From positions 1,929,463-1,963,845 of the forward strand of contig CP070823.1 of assembly GCA_020344375.1 (NCBI GenBank): DNA of 34,383 nt. The letters run 5' to 3'. The DNA is from Gemmatimonadota bacterium. GTDB lineage: Bacteria; Gemmatimonadota; Gemmatimonadetes; Palauibacterales; KS3-K002. The translations under genes were made by a program, and so were the position numbers. A model generated the notes under the pieces. It was not told where the DNA came from. It saw nothing but the letters and a program-made list of their open reading frames with translations, and made no database searches. Positions 17,420 to 27,750 of this stretch are shown here, in pieces; position 1 is the first letter of the stretch; the number at the start of each line of letters is the position of its first letter.

Positions 17420-18156
17420 TGCAGGAGCTGCAGGGAGCGGTGGCCATTGTGACCGGAGCGTTTCGCGGCATCGGCCTGGCCACGGCGTGCGAGCTCGCGG
17501 CTGCTGGAGCGCGGGTCGCGATGGTGAACAAGGATCAGAGCCGCGCGGGCCCGGCCCTCGCCGAGATGCCGGAGGGGAGTGCTCGCACGTTCATCTGTGA
17601 CGTCACCGACGCAGACTGCGTCGCCGAGATGGTCGACGTGGTTGAGGCGGAGCTGGGGCCCGTCTCTATCTTGGTGAACAACGCAGGCCTGACCCGGGAC
17701 AAGCTCCTCCTGCGGATGCAGGATGAAGACTGGGATCTCGTGCTCAACGTCAACCTCAAGGCCGCCTTCAACCTGACGAAGATCGTGGCACGGGGGATGA
17801 CGCGCCGACGCGCAGGCGCGATCATTAACGTGTCCAGCGTGGTGGGACTAATGGGCAACACAGGCCAGGCCAACTACTCGGCTGCCAAGGCCGGGCTCAT
17901 CGGGCTGACCAAGTCAGTGGCCAAGGAGCTGGCACCTCGGGGGATTCGGGTCAATGCCGTGGCTCCTGGCTTCATCCAGACCCAAATGACGGCGCATCTC
18001 GACGCCGAGACGCGTGAGGGATTGCTGGGCCAGATTCCCATGGGAGAGCTGGGACGCCCGGAGGACGTGGCGCCGGTGATTAGATTCTTGGCCGGCCCCG
18101 GGGCTCGCTACATCACGGGCCAGGTGATTGTTGTGGATGGCGGCATGCTCATGTAG
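17419..18156 (+). CDS. fabG: 3-oxoacyl-ACP reductase
   Basis: NADPH-dependent short-chain dehydrogenase that reduces 3-oxoacyl-ACP in each elongation cycle. The protein has 245 residues. The nucleotide loop is [12 protein letters not shown], with Phe where most FabG have Ser. NNAG is at 87-90. The catalytic residues are Asn112, Ser140, Tyr153 and Lys157 (NYSAAKAG). The C-terminal block [15 protein letters not shown] is typical. The ATG at 17419 overlaps the fabD stop by one base (TGATG). A GTG directly before it, at 17416, is an equally possible start and adds one residue. Confidence 0.96.
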   Translation: MQELQGAVAIVTGAFRGIGLATACELAAAGARVAMVNKDQSRAGPALAEMPEGSARTFICDVTDADCVAEMVDVVEAELGPVSILVNNAGLTRDKLLLRMQDEDWDLVLNVNLKAAFNLTKIVARGMTRRRAGAIINVSSVVGLMGNTGQANYSAAKAGLIGLTKSVAKELAPRGIRVNAVAPGFIQTQMTAHLDAETREGLLGQIPMGELGRPEDVAPVIRFLAGPGARYITGQVIVVDGGMLM

Positions 18157-18160
18157 TTTG

Positions 18161-18183
18161 GTCTGTTTACTACACGTACAGAC
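18161..18183 (+). other. Small hairpin between fabG and acpP
   Basis: In the 59-bp gap before acpP, GTCTGT (18161-18166) pairs with ACAGAC (18178-18183). A further AC/GT pair extends the stem after a 2-nt bulge and leaves a 5-nt loop. No U-run follows, so it is not a standard terminator. It could be a processing or stabilising element that raises acpP levels over the upstream genes. This is a guess from position. Confidence 0.3.
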
Positions 18184-18215
18184 ACCACTCGAGAGGAAAG
18201 GCAAAGGAGACAACC

Positions 18216-18455
18216 ATGGCAGACATCGAGTCTCGCATCAGGGATATCATCGTCAACGAGCTCGGCGTCGAGCCTTCCAAGGTCACGCCGGAAGCCTCTT
18301 TCGTCGAGGACCTGGGCGCCGATTCGCTTGATACCGTCGAGCTGGTCATGGCGTTCGAGGAGGAGTTCGGCATCGAGATTCCGGACGAGGACGCCGAGAA
18401 GATGGAGACAGTCGGCGACGCGATCCGTTATCTCGAGGCAAAGGAAGTAGCCTAG
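18216..18455 (+). CDS. acpP: Acyl carrier protein
   Basis: Small acidic carrier that holds growing acyl chains on a 4'-phosphopantetheine arm. The protein has 79 residues. The attachment motif is [25 protein letters not shown] starting near residue 35, with Ser37 as the modified residue. A strong AAAGGAGA ribosome binding site precedes the ATG, in keeping with the high expression expected of AcpP. It lies between fabG and fabF as in most bacteria, with a 59-bp leader that contains a small hairpin. Confidence 0.98.
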   Translation: MADIESRIRDIIVNELGVEPSKVTPEASFVEDLGADSLDTVELVMAFEEEFGIEIPDEDAEKMETVGDAIRYLEAKEVA

Positions 18456-18463
18456 TCTTCCCC

Positions 18464-19720
18464 ATGCCTGCCGAAAGACAACGTAGAGTAGTCATTACCG
18501 GGCTCGGCCTGATCACGGCGGTCGGGAACGACGTCGCCAGCAACTGGGAGGCGATGCTATCGGGCGTCAGCGGCTGTGCCACCATCACGGCCTTCGACCC
18601 GTCCGACTTGCCGGTGCGTTTCGCGGCCGAGGTCAAGAACTTCGACCCCACGGACTACCTGGACCGGAAGGAAGTGAAGCGGACCGATCGCTTCACGCAC
18701 TTCGCGCTCGCCGCCACGGCCCAAGCCATGGAGAGTGCGGGACTGGGGGTAACGCCCGATATCCCGCCTGACCGCTTCGGCGTGATCACCGGGAGCGGGA
18801 TCGGCGGCATCACGACCCTGGAAGAGCAGCATAAGGTGTACCTCAATCGGGGTGCTGAACGAGTCTCCCCATTCTTCGTCCCGATGTTCATCGCGGACAT
18901 AGCACCAGGCCTCATCGCGATGAAGTATGGGGCCAAGGGGCCCAACTACACTACAATCTCGGCCTGCGCCTCCGGTGCACATGCGGTGGGCAACGCGTTT
19001 TATCTCATCCGCAATGGGGTGGCCGACGTGATGGTTACGGGTGGCGCCGAGTCCTCCGTTACGCCGCTGACCATGGCCGGGTTTGCATCGATGAAGGCAA
19101 TATCGGCCCGAAACGACACGCCAGAGACCGCGAGCAGGCCATTCGACGCGACTCGTGACGGGTTCGTGCTCGGTGAGGGGTGCGGTATGGTGATGCTGGA
19201 GGAGCTCGAGTTCGCCAAGGCGCGCGGCGCTCGCATCATCGCCGAGGTTGTGGGCTACGGACAGACGGCGGACGCGCATCACATAACGGCGCCGGCCCCA
19301 GAAGGCGAGGGTGCGCAACGTGCGATGCGTCTGGCGCTGGCCGACGCAGGCGCTCAGGCCACGGACGTGGACTATATCAATGCCCACGGCACCTCGACGC
19401 CACTCAACGACCTCAGCGAAACCCAGGCCATCAAGAAGGTCTTCGGCGAGCACGCCTACAACATGGTGGTCGGCTCCACAAAGTCGATGACCGGGCACAC
19501 CTTGGGCGCGGCAGGTGGAGTGGAGGCGGCGATCTGTGCTCTGGTGGTTGACGAAGGCAAGATCCCACCGACCATCAACTTCAGTCAGCCCGACCCTGGC
19601 TGCGATCTGAATTACGCGCACAACAAGATGATCGAGCGGCCCGTGCGGCTGTCACTGACGAACTCCTTCGGCTTCGGCGGACATAACGTCTGCTTGGCGA
19701 TCAAGCGGTGGGAGGGGTAG
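18464..19720 (+). CDS. fabF: Beta-ketoacyl-ACP synthase II
   Basis: Elongating condensing enzyme of type II fatty acid synthesis. The protein has 418 residues, the usual size. The catalytic triad is Cys168 in SACASGAHAVG, His308 in NAHGTSTPLND and His345 in SMTGHTLGAAGG. The end block NSFGFGGHNVCLAIKRW is characteristic. The ATG at 18464 is 8 bp after acpP and begins PAERQRRVVITGLGLITAVG. It is the last gene of the fatty-acid group. No rnc gene follows, although acpP-fabF-rnc is common in other bacteria. Confidence 0.97.
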   Translation: MPAERQRRVVITGLGLITAVGNDVASNWEAMLSGVSGCATITAFDPSDLPVRFAAEVKNFDPTDYLDRKEVKRTDRFTHFALAATAQAMESAGLGVTPDIPPDRFGVITGSGIGGITTLEEQHKVYLNRGAERVSPFFVPMFIADIAPGLIAMKYGAKGPNYTTISACASGAHAVGNAFYLIRNGVADVMVTGGAESSVTPLTMAGFASMKAISARNDTPETASRPFDATRDGFVLGEGCGMVMLEELEFAKARGARIIAEVVGYGQTADAHHITAPAPEGEGAQRAMRLALADAGAQATDVDYINAHGTSTPLNDLSETQAIKKVFGEHAYNMVVGSTKSMTGHTLGAAGGVEAAICALVVDEGKIPPTINFSQPDPGCDLNYAHNKMIERPVRLSLTNSFGFGGHNVCLAIKRWEG

Positions 19721-20027
19721 TCCCTTCCACGGCTGTCATCCAGCCCACCCGTAGTGCGAGTCCAGGCGGGGCCCTCGAGTGACACGTTCCTCTGCGTGTG
19801 GACGAGCGGCTGACTCCTCAGTCTTGTTCCGCGTCCCCAGCCTGGCTTATTTATGGACCTCGGAAGCTTCTAATCCGAAGTAGTCGCGCCTGACCCGGGC
19901 CCGGGCGGACCTGCTTCCGACCGGGCCTCTTTGTCAGGTCGTGGCCGGGGCTTTGTCGGGTGGACTTCATTCCGCGGCTCAATCCGGCCGATTGGACGCT
20001 GACCAAACGGGACAGAGAGGGTACAGT
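19721..20027 (+). other. 307-bp gene-free stretch between fabF and ispF
   Basis: I see no gene here. Visible structure: a small hairpin GGCTG-TCATC-CAGCC at 19731-19745 just after the fabF stop, without a U-run. An 8-bp inverted repeat is at 19860-19867 (TCGGAAGC) and 19913-19920 (GCTTCCGA). A short stem TCGGA/TCCGA at 19860-19878 uses the same left arm, so the two would compete. A 12-bp palindrome CCCGGGCCCGGG is at 19894-19905. It may hold the end of the fab transcript and the promoter of ispF, but no good promoter is visible. Confidence 0.4.
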
Positions 20028-20519
20028 ATGCGCGTCGGGATCGGGTTTGACGTTCACCGCTTCGGCCCAGAGCGTCGCCTCATCCTCGCCGGCCTCGAGT
20101 TCGATGAGGAGCCCGGCCTGCTCGGGCATAGTGACGCGGATGTGCTCACCCATGCGGTGATCGATGCCCTTCTTGGTGCCGCGGGACTGGGTGACATTGG
20201 TCAGCATTTCCCTGACAGCGACGAGCGGTGGCGCGATGCCTCCTCGATCGAGATGCTCATGGCGGTCCGGCGAATGCTGGAGGCCCGGAACTACCAGCCC
20301 GTGAACGTGGACGTGTCGCTGGTGGCGGAACGCCCCCGACTTGCCGCGAGAGTGGAAGCGATGCGGGAGAGCCTGGCGTCCGCGCTCGGCATCGCACCCG
20401 CCTTCGTCTCCATCAAAGCCACCACCGCCGAGGGTCTGGGAGCTCTGGGGCGAGGGGAGGGCATTGCCGCCTGGGCGGTTGCCTTGATCGACCGCCTCGA
20501 AGTTCCCGAGCTCCCCTAG
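20028..20519 (+). CDS. ispF: 2-C-methyl-D-erythritol 2,4-cyclodiphosphate synthase
   Basis: Cyclises the CDP-methylerythritol phosphate intermediate in the MEP isoprenoid pathway. The protein has 163 residues, a normal length. It starts MRVGIGFDVHRFG, which supplies metal ligands Asp8 and His10. The third ligand is His42 in DADVLTHAVIDALLGAAGLGDIG. HFPDSD and the C-terminal KATTAEGLGALGRGEGI are also typical. The frame is open to 19941, but the ATG at 20028 is the family start. A GAGAGGG site lies about 7 bp upstream. ispD is not in the window. Confidence 0.97.
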   Translation: MRVGIGFDVHRFGPERRLILAGLEFDEEPGLLGHSDADVLTHAVIDALLGAAGLGDIGQHFPDSDERWRDASSIEMLMAVRRMLEARNYQPVNVDVSLVAERPRLAARVEAMRESLASALGIAPAFVSIKATTAEGLGALGRGEGIAAWAVALIDRLEVPELP

Positions 20520-20531
20520 GGGAACGGAGCG

Positions 20532-21236
20532 TTGAACGGACTGTGGTTGGCGCTGGCTGCCGAGTTCGCCGGTGATTGGCTGATCGAGGCGTCCGAGATC
20601 GAGGGCGTCCTTGAGCAACTGGCGTCCCTGGCACCGCGGTGGACCTATATCGTCCTGGCAGCTGGCGTCGCTATCGAGAACTTCTTCCCACCCGTGCCCG
20701 CGGACACGTTTGTCGTCTTCGGCGCGTTTCTCTCGGTGGAAGGTCGGGTCACCGGCCTCGGCGTTTTCCTGATCACCTGGCCCGTCAACACCGCCAGCGC
20801 TCTCCTGAACTACGGTTTGGCGCGCCGTTGGGGTCGTGGGTTGCTCGGCACAAGGCCGGGACGTTGGATACTAAGACCGCGACAGCTGGAGAGGTTGGCA
20901 GGGCTATACAACGCGCATGGGAGCAAGATCATCTTTGCCAGCCGGTTCCTGCCTGCCTTTCGGGTGCTCGTTCCGGTCTTCGCAGGTATCAGCCACCTGG
21001 CTTTCTGGCGCACGGCGGTTCCCCTCGCTGCCGCCTCAGCGATCTGGTATGGAGTGCTTGTATATGCCGGGGCAATGCTGGGACGTAATTGGCGTGTACT
21101 CCTGCCGGCGCTCAACGAGGTCAATACGCTGCTCCTTGTAGTCGCGACTGTCCTCGCCGTATTCCTTGTGGTTGTCTGGTGGAGAACCCGTCATCACGCG
21201 CCAGACGCGGTAAGTGGGGAAGGTGGGAGGCCGTGA
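20532..21236 (+). CDS. DedA family (VTT domain) membrane protein
   Basis: Integral membrane protein of the DedA/VTT family, 234 residues. Members act as lipid flippases or transporters; undecaprenyl phosphate and phosphatidylethanolamine are known substrates of some. The conserved re-entrant motif is AIENFFPPVPADTFVVFGAF (about 47-66). The second motif is IIFASRFLPAFRVLVPVFAG (133-152) with its two arginines. Several long hydrophobic segments follow. The start is a TTG at 20532, 12 bp after ispF, preceded by AGGGGAACGGAG. An in-frame ATG is lacking upstream. It overlaps the recombinase gene by 4 bp. Substrate cannot be told. Confidence 0.88.
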   Translation: MNGLWLALAAEFAGDWLIEASEIEGVLEQLASLAPRWTYIVLAAGVAIENFFPPVPADTFVVFGAFLSVEGRVTGLGVFLITWPVNTASALLNYGLARRWGRGLLGTRPGRWILRPRQLERLAGLYNAHGSKIIFASRFLPAFRVLVPVFAGISHLAFWRTAVPLAAASAIWYGVLVYAGAMLGRNWRVLLPALNEVNTLLLVVATVLAVFLVVVWWRTRHHAPDAVSGEGGRP

Positions 21237-22147
21237 AGGGGGAGACCGCTCGAAGTTTTTATCTTGAGAGGTTCGAGGACTACTTGCGGTTCGAGCGGGG
21301 GCTCTCATCGATGACCGCGGCGGCATACGCTTCCGATCTGGCGCAGTTCGTGACGTTCGTCGAGGGCCGCGGATTCGACTTGCCTGGGGAAGTGAGCCTG
21401 GGTGAGCTGCGCGCGTTCGTCTATCACCTCAAGGAATCGGGCCAGGCACCGAGCAGCATTCGCCGCAAACTCTCGGCCCTACGCAGCTACTTTGGATTCC
21501 TACAGGCAGAGGGGATCATCAGGTCCGACCCCAGCGAGCTCCTCGAGGGCCCCAGGACCGGTCGCCAACTGCCCACCGTCCTCACACCAGCCGAGATCGA
21601 AAGCCTGCTTGCCGTGCCGGAGGGCGACAGCCCTCTGGCGATCCGTGATTGGGCGATGCTTGAGCTCATGTACGCTACCGGTGTGCGGATCTCGGAGGTC
21701 GTCTCGCTCCGGCTCAGGGATCTCGATCTCGACGAACGGCTTGTCAGGGTGCGTGGCAAGGGCGCTAAGGAGAGAATCGTGCCTTTCGGTCGAGCCGCGC
21801 TCGAAGCCCTGGGCAGATACTTGCAGGATGCCCGCCCCGTGCTCTCGCGCGCGACTCGCAAGGGCGGCGAGGGCGTGCTGTTCTTGGCACGCCGAGGTCG
21901 CGGCCTCACGCGCAAGGGCGCTTGGGGCATCGTGCGCCGTCGCGTCGCGGCAGCGGGCATTCACAAGCGTGTAACCCCCCACACCCTGCGTCATACCTTC
22001 GCGACCCACCTGCTTCAGGGCGGCGCCGACATCGCGGCCGTACAGGAGATGTTGGGACACGCGGACATCTCTACGACTCAGATCTACACTCATCTTGATC
22101 GCACCTACCTAAGCGAAGTGCACCGGCAGTACCACCCTCGGGCCTGA
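21233..22147 (+). CDS. xerD: Tyrosine recombinase XerC/XerD
   Basis: Site-specific recombinase that resolves chromosome dimers at dif during division. The protein has 304 residues, standard for Xer. It has an N-terminal SAM-like DNA-binding domain (about 5-95) and a C-terminal catalytic domain. Catalytic residues are Arg152 in ATGVRISEVVSL, a lysine in RGKGAKER (176 or 179), His250 and Arg253 in TPHTLRHTFATHLLQGG, His276 in LGHADISTTQIYTHLD, and Tyr285. The start is the GTG at 21233, overlapping the DedA stop (GTGA), with GGTGGGAGG upstream. The frame is open to 21089, but that is DedA coding sequence. XerD is favoured over XerC on general resemblance only. No phage genes flank it. Confidence 0.88.
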   Translation: MKGETARSFYLERFEDYLRFERGLSSMTAAAYASDLAQFVTFVEGRGFDLPGEVSLGELRAFVYHLKESGQAPSSIRRKLSALRSYFGFLQAEGIIRSDPSELLEGPRTGRQLPTVLTPAEIESLLAVPEGDSPLAIRDWAMLELMYATGVRISEVVSLRLRDLDLDERLVRVRGKGAKERIVPFGRAALEALGRYLQDARPVLSRATRKGGEGVLFLARRGRGLTRKGAWGIVRRRVAAAGIHKRVTPHTLRHTFATHLLQGGADIAAVQEMLGHADISTTQIYTHLDRTYLSEVHRQYHPRA

Positions 22148-22209
22148 GAGGGGAGCTAGAAGCCGATCGAGACAGCGATTAGTAACTAGCCTTTCTATTG
22201 ATAGATAGC

Positions 22210-22215
22210 TAATAT
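22210..22215 (+). promoter_or_regulatory. Candidate -10 element, leaderless start of the beta-barrel gene
   Basis: TAATAT lies 6 nt before the ATG at 22222 in a notably A+T-rich 74-bp gap (22148-22221). No ribosome binding site precedes the ATG. A TATAAC overlaps it at 22213-22218. No -35 box at 16-18 bp is convincing. ATTAG (22178-22182) and CTAAT (22209-22213) form a short inverted repeat that includes part of the hexamer and might be an operator. Confidence 0.4.
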
Positions 22216-22221
22216 AACCTC

Positions 22222-23805
22222 ATGCAGCTTCTCTACTCAGATCGACCTTCGGGCTGTTCGCTCGCTTCCTGGCGGTGGCTGACACCCCGGGCGCCGAGAG
22301 GTGGATGGCTGGGACTCGGGGCGCTCCTCGCGGTTATCGGTGTTAGTTTGGCCGGAGGTGCTTTGGAGGCGTCGGCGCAGGCGGTGATGTTTGAGCGGGG
22401 GCGGGGTGGATTGCCGTTGGCGGATGAGGCAGTTGAGCGTGTTCTGGCGCGGGGTCAGTACCGGGTGCTGACACGGGACACGATTCTGGGCGCGGGTGAG
22501 GTGATCGGGGGGGACGTAGTGGTGTTGCAGGCGACGCTGCGAATCGAGGGCCACATCGAAGGAGATCTGATTGCGGTTCGGAGCGACGTGTTCGCGCGGC
22601 CGGGCGGCCAGATGGACGGGGCGGTGGTGGTGTTGGGGGGCGGTTTCTACGGTTCGTCTCTGGCGAAGCTGGGGTCATCTCCCGTGGATGCGTCCCGCTA
22701 TAGCTATGAGGTGGGGGAGCGTGAGGCGGGAGCGTACGTCATCAGGGCACCGGGAGGGAGGGTTGGCGTGAAGCTTCCTGGGCTCTACGGCCTCGGTTTC
22801 CCAACCTACGATCGCGTCAATGGGCTGACCTTGACTTGGAACGTCGAGCTACAGGGGGGCCAAGCGGGTTGGCTCCCTGAAGCGGGCGGACGAATCGGCT
22901 ATCGGAGCGAGCGGACGGATGTGGACGGCGATCTGGAACTCCGGTGGCCATTCGGTCGCCACGCTCTCTCAGTGCGCGGCGGTCTGACCGTCAGGTCGAA
23001 CGACCGCTGGATCAACGGCGACATGGAGAACTCGCTCTACAGCCTCACAGGGGGCGTGGACACCCGCAACTACTACGAGGCCCGTTTTGCCGAGGCTGCT
23101 CTTCACTTGGGTCATGGGACGCGTCTGCGCTGGTCGCACGATCTGGCGGTGGGCTGGGAGCGAGCGCGGTCGCTGGAGGATAGGGATCCGTTCTCGATCT
23201 TCTCGGTTCGCGGGGGCTTCCAGCGCAATCCGCCCGTTCGCGAGGCGGACATCGTTAGCCTCGCCCTTGTGAGTGCGGTGCAGACCTCGGACCGAAGCCG
23301 AGTGTCTCTTGACCTCACTCTAAGTCTGGAAGTAGCGGAACGTGACGTCGCGGGCGACCTCTCGTTCACTGTGCTCGCCGCTACCGCGCGGGGTGTTATC
23401 GGCACGGTCGGCGACCAGAGTCTGATCCTCCAGGGGTTTGGGCAGATTCCCGGGTCTGCGGGAGCGCCCCCGCAGCGCTGGCGTGCCTTGGGCGGCTGGG
23501 GGACGCTTCCCACGCTCGTGCCGGGTGAAAGGTGGGGGGATTCCAGCTGGTGGCTGGCAGCCACGTACCGCGTGCCGTTGCCGTGGGGTCTGGGCGTGCT
23601 CGGGCGGGTCGTGCCGTGGCTGGAGTACGCAGTTGGGAATGCCTGGGTGGATGACGATGAGCGCCCAACAGCGGTCCATAACCTTGGCTTGGGGGTCTCG
23701 CTGGGACGTCTTGGGGCTGCGTTATTCGCGGACCCCGGGGACGAGTTCGAGACCTTCCTCGTCCTGGGCTTTTCCCCGCGTCGCTGGCCCGGGCGGGGAC
23801 GCTAA
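22222..23805 (+). CDS. Exported protein with bactofilin-like N-terminal part and probable beta-barrel
   Basis: I do not recognise a named family. The 527-residue protein has a long basic N-region, then a hydrophobic segment (about 31-48) ending in ASAQA, which looks like a signal peptide. Residues about 85-145 read as short repeats (GEVIGGDVVVLQATLRIEGHI, EGDLIAVRSDVFARPGGQMDG, VVVLGGGFYGS), like the bactofilin/polymer-forming beta-helix. From about 190 to the end, alternating polar and hydrophobic residues with many Tyr, Trp and Gly (YEARFAEAALHLG, LRWSHDLAVGWERA, SWWLAATYRVPLPWG) suggest an outer-membrane beta-barrel. The closing strand is FETFLVLGFS, with a short basic tail. It lies alone between xerD and the Kdo operon. 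A surface-antigen barrel is the best guess. Confidence 0.6.
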   Translation: MQLLYSDRPSGCSLASWRWLTPRAPRGGWLGLGALLAVIGVSLAGGALEASAQAVMFERGRGGLPLADEAVERVLARGQYRVLTRDTILGAGEVIGGDVVVLQATLRIEGHIEGDLIAVRSDVFARPGGQMDGAVVVLGGGFYGSSLAKLGSSPVDASRYSYEVGEREAGAYVIRAPGGRVGVKLPGLYGLGFPTYDRVNGLTLTWNVELQGGQAGWLPEAGGRIGYRSERTDVDGDLELRWPFGRHALSVRGGLTVRSNDRWINGDMENSLYSLTGGVDTRNYYEARFAEAALHLGHGTRLRWSHDLAVGWERARSLEDRDPFSIFSVRGGFQRNPPVREADIVSLALVSAVQTSDRSRVSLDLTLSLEVAERDVAGDLSFTVLAATARGVIGTVGDQSLILQGFGQIPGSAGAPPQRWRALGGWGTLPTLVPGERWGDSSWWLAATYRVPLPWGLGVLGRVVPWLEYAVGNAWVDDDERPTAVHNLGLGVSLGRLGAALFADPGDEFETFLVLGFSPRRWPGRGR

Positions 23806-23814
23806 CGGCCAGTT

Positions 23815-23843
23815 TTGACAACCGTTTAACGGGTTGTTATGAT
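23815..23843 (+). promoter_or_regulatory. Strong sigma-70-type promoter of the Kdo/LPS-export operon
   Basis: TTGACA at 23815-23820 and TATGAT at 23838-23843 are separated by exactly 17 bp: a perfect -35 and a 5/6 -10. The predicted +1 is about G23850. It sits in a short A+T-rich island just after the barrel gene stop. It is the only clear promoter before a ten-gene run that reaches the end of the window. Confidence 0.85.
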
Positions 23844-23856
23844 ATTGGCGTGAAAA

Positions 23857-26327
<2,471 letters not shown>

Positions 26328-26342
26328 GGGAGGCACGGACGG

Positions 26343-27176
26343 ATGCCGGACGTGGTGAGATGGTTCCAGCCGCGCGGCGGCTTCTTCCTCATTGCCGGCC
26401 CCTGCGTGCTCGAGGATGAGGGCACCAACCTCACGGTGGCCGAGGAACTCGCTCGCATCGGCGAACAGTATCGCGTCCCGATAATCTTCAAGGCCTCATT
26501 CGACAAAGCGAACAGGAGCAGCGTCAGCTCGCCCCGGGGACCGGGCCTCGAACAAGGGCTACGCCTTCTCGAGCAGGTCAAGTCAAAGGTGGGTTTGCCC
26601 GTGACCACCGACATCCACCTGCCCGAGCAGGCGAGTCGAGCGGCCGCGATCGTTGACGTGTTGCAGATCCCGGCCTTCCTCTGCCGGCAGACCGATCTGG
26701 TGCTGGCCGCCGCAGCTACCGGCCGGCCGCTCAACCTGAAGAAGGGGCAGTGGATGGCGGCAGAGGATATGGCCCAGCAGGTCGAGAAGGCGCGCCATGG
26801 CGGGGCACGGAGTGTGGCGGTGACGGAGCGAGGGACTGCCTTCGGCTATCACAACCTGGTGGTCGATATGCGTTCCTTTTCGATCATCAAGGAGACGTGT
26901 CGCTGCCCCGCGATCTTCGATGCCAGCCATTCGGTACAGCGGCCCGGCGGTGAGGGGATCAGAAGTGGTGGGGAGCCGCGCCACATCGGAGCACTGGCAG
27001 CTGCCGCAGTAGCTGCGGGTGCCGACGCGATGTTCGTGGAGGTGCACCCGGATCCGGCGCGAGCGCTTTCTGACGCGTCGAGCATGCTGCGGCTGAATCA
27101 ACTGGAGGGCGTCGTCAGCCGTGTTCTAGCCGTGCGAGACGCGCTCGGTCTTGAGCGGGGGTCGGACGGTGCCTGA
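26343..27176 (+). CDS. kdsA: 3-deoxy-8-phosphooctulonate synthase (metal-dependent class)
   Basis: Condenses phosphoenolpyruvate with arabinose 5-phosphate to give Kdo 8-phosphate. The protein has 277 residues. Family blocks are IAGPCVLED, FKASFDKANRSS, TTDIH, IQIPAFLCRQTDL-like IPAFLCRQTDLVLAAA, NLKKGQWMA, TERGTAFGYHNLVVD and FDASHSVQRPGG. Cys21 in AGPC is the residue that binds metal in Aquifex KdsA; E. coli has Asn there. The other ligands match His196, Glu233 and Asp244. This points to the metal-dependent class. It lies 15 bp after pyrG and 10 bp before kdsC. Confidence 0.97.
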   Translation: MPDVVRWFQPRGGFFLIAGPCVLEDEGTNLTVAEELARIGEQYRVPIIFKASFDKANRSSVSSPRGPGLEQGLRLLEQVKSKVGLPVTTDIHLPEQASRAAAIVDVLQIPAFLCRQTDLVLAAAATGRPLNLKKGQWMAAEDMAQQVEKARHGGARSVAVTERGTAFGYHNLVVDMRSFSIIKETCRCPAIFDASHSVQRPGGEGIRSGGEPRHIGALAAAAVAAGADAMFVEVHPDPARALSDASSMLRLNQLEGVVSRVLAVRDALGLERGSDGA

Positions 27177-27186
27177 GCGAGCGGCC

Positions 27187-27750
27187 ATGCCGAGCGAGCT
27201 GGCCCGAGCGGTCAAGCTGGTCGTGCTTGACGTGGACGGTGTGATGACCGATGGGGGCATCTACTACGGGGTGTCGCCCTCGGGGGAGACTGTGGAGCTC
27301 AAGCGGTTCGAGATTACGGACGGGCTCGGCGTCAACCTGATGCAACGTGCCGGCATCGAGGTCGCGATCGTGACGGGGCGGCGCTCGGAGGTGGTTGCCA
27401 TGCGGGCCCGGGAGCTCGGGATCGAGGAGGTGCACCAGGATCCGGCGGCCGAGAAGCTGCCCATCGTGCGCGGTATCTTGCAGCGTAGGAACATCGATTG
27501 GGGTGCGGTGGCTTTCCTCTCCGACGACCTGGCCGACATGCCGGTGCTGGCGCGCGCAGCGCTGCCAGTGGCGGTAGCCAATGCCGTGCCTGAGATCTGC
27601 TCCGTGGCGCGGTGGCGTACCACCCGGCCCGGCGGTGCCGGTGCCGTCCGGGAGTTCGCCGAAGCACTGCTCAAGGCACGCGGAGACTGGACGAAGGTGG
27701 TGGAAGAATACCTCGAGGAGCGAGAGGAGCGGGCAGATGGATCGGCGTGA
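27187..27750 (+). CDS. kdsC: 3-deoxy-manno-octulosonate-8-phosphate phosphatase (HAD family)
   Basis: Removes phosphate from Kdo 8-phosphate to release Kdo. The protein has 187 residues from this start. HAD motifs are visible: LDVDGVMTDG with Asp15 and Asp17, TGRRSE at 63-68, Lys90, and SDDLADMPV at 112-120 with Asp113/Asp114. KdsC forms tetramers without a cap domain, in line with the short length. The ATG at 27187 is 10 bp after kdsA. A GTG at 27169 and a TTG at 27151 are in-frame alternatives that overlap kdsA. The C-terminal tail EEYLEEREERADG is charged. It overlaps kdsD by 14 bp. Confidence 0.94.
   Translation: MPSELARAVKLVVLDVDGVMTDGGIYYGVSPSGETVELKRFEITDGLGVNLMQRAGIEVAIVTGRRSEVVAMRARELGIEEVHQDPAAEKLPIVRGILQRRNIDWGAVAFLSDDLADMPVLARAALPVAVANAVPEICSVARWRTTRPGGAGAVREFAEALLKARGDWTKVVEEYLEEREERADGSA

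Noticed and set aside
19856-19880. A tRNA-like anticodon arm (loop with CTTCTAA between TCGGA and TCCGA).
   Set aside because: The loop is 9 nt rather than 7, and no T-arm, D-arm or acceptor stem can be drawn on either strand.
19999-20027. CTGACC-17 bp-TACAGT as a promoter for ispF.
   Set aside because: The -10-like hexamer abuts the ispF ATG, so transcription would begin inside the gene after the required N-terminal metal-binding motif start codon.
21233-22147. The tyrosine recombinase as an integrase marking a mobile element.
   Set aside because: Length and motifs match host XerC/XerD, flanking genes are housekeeping, and no attachment repeats or phage genes are visible.
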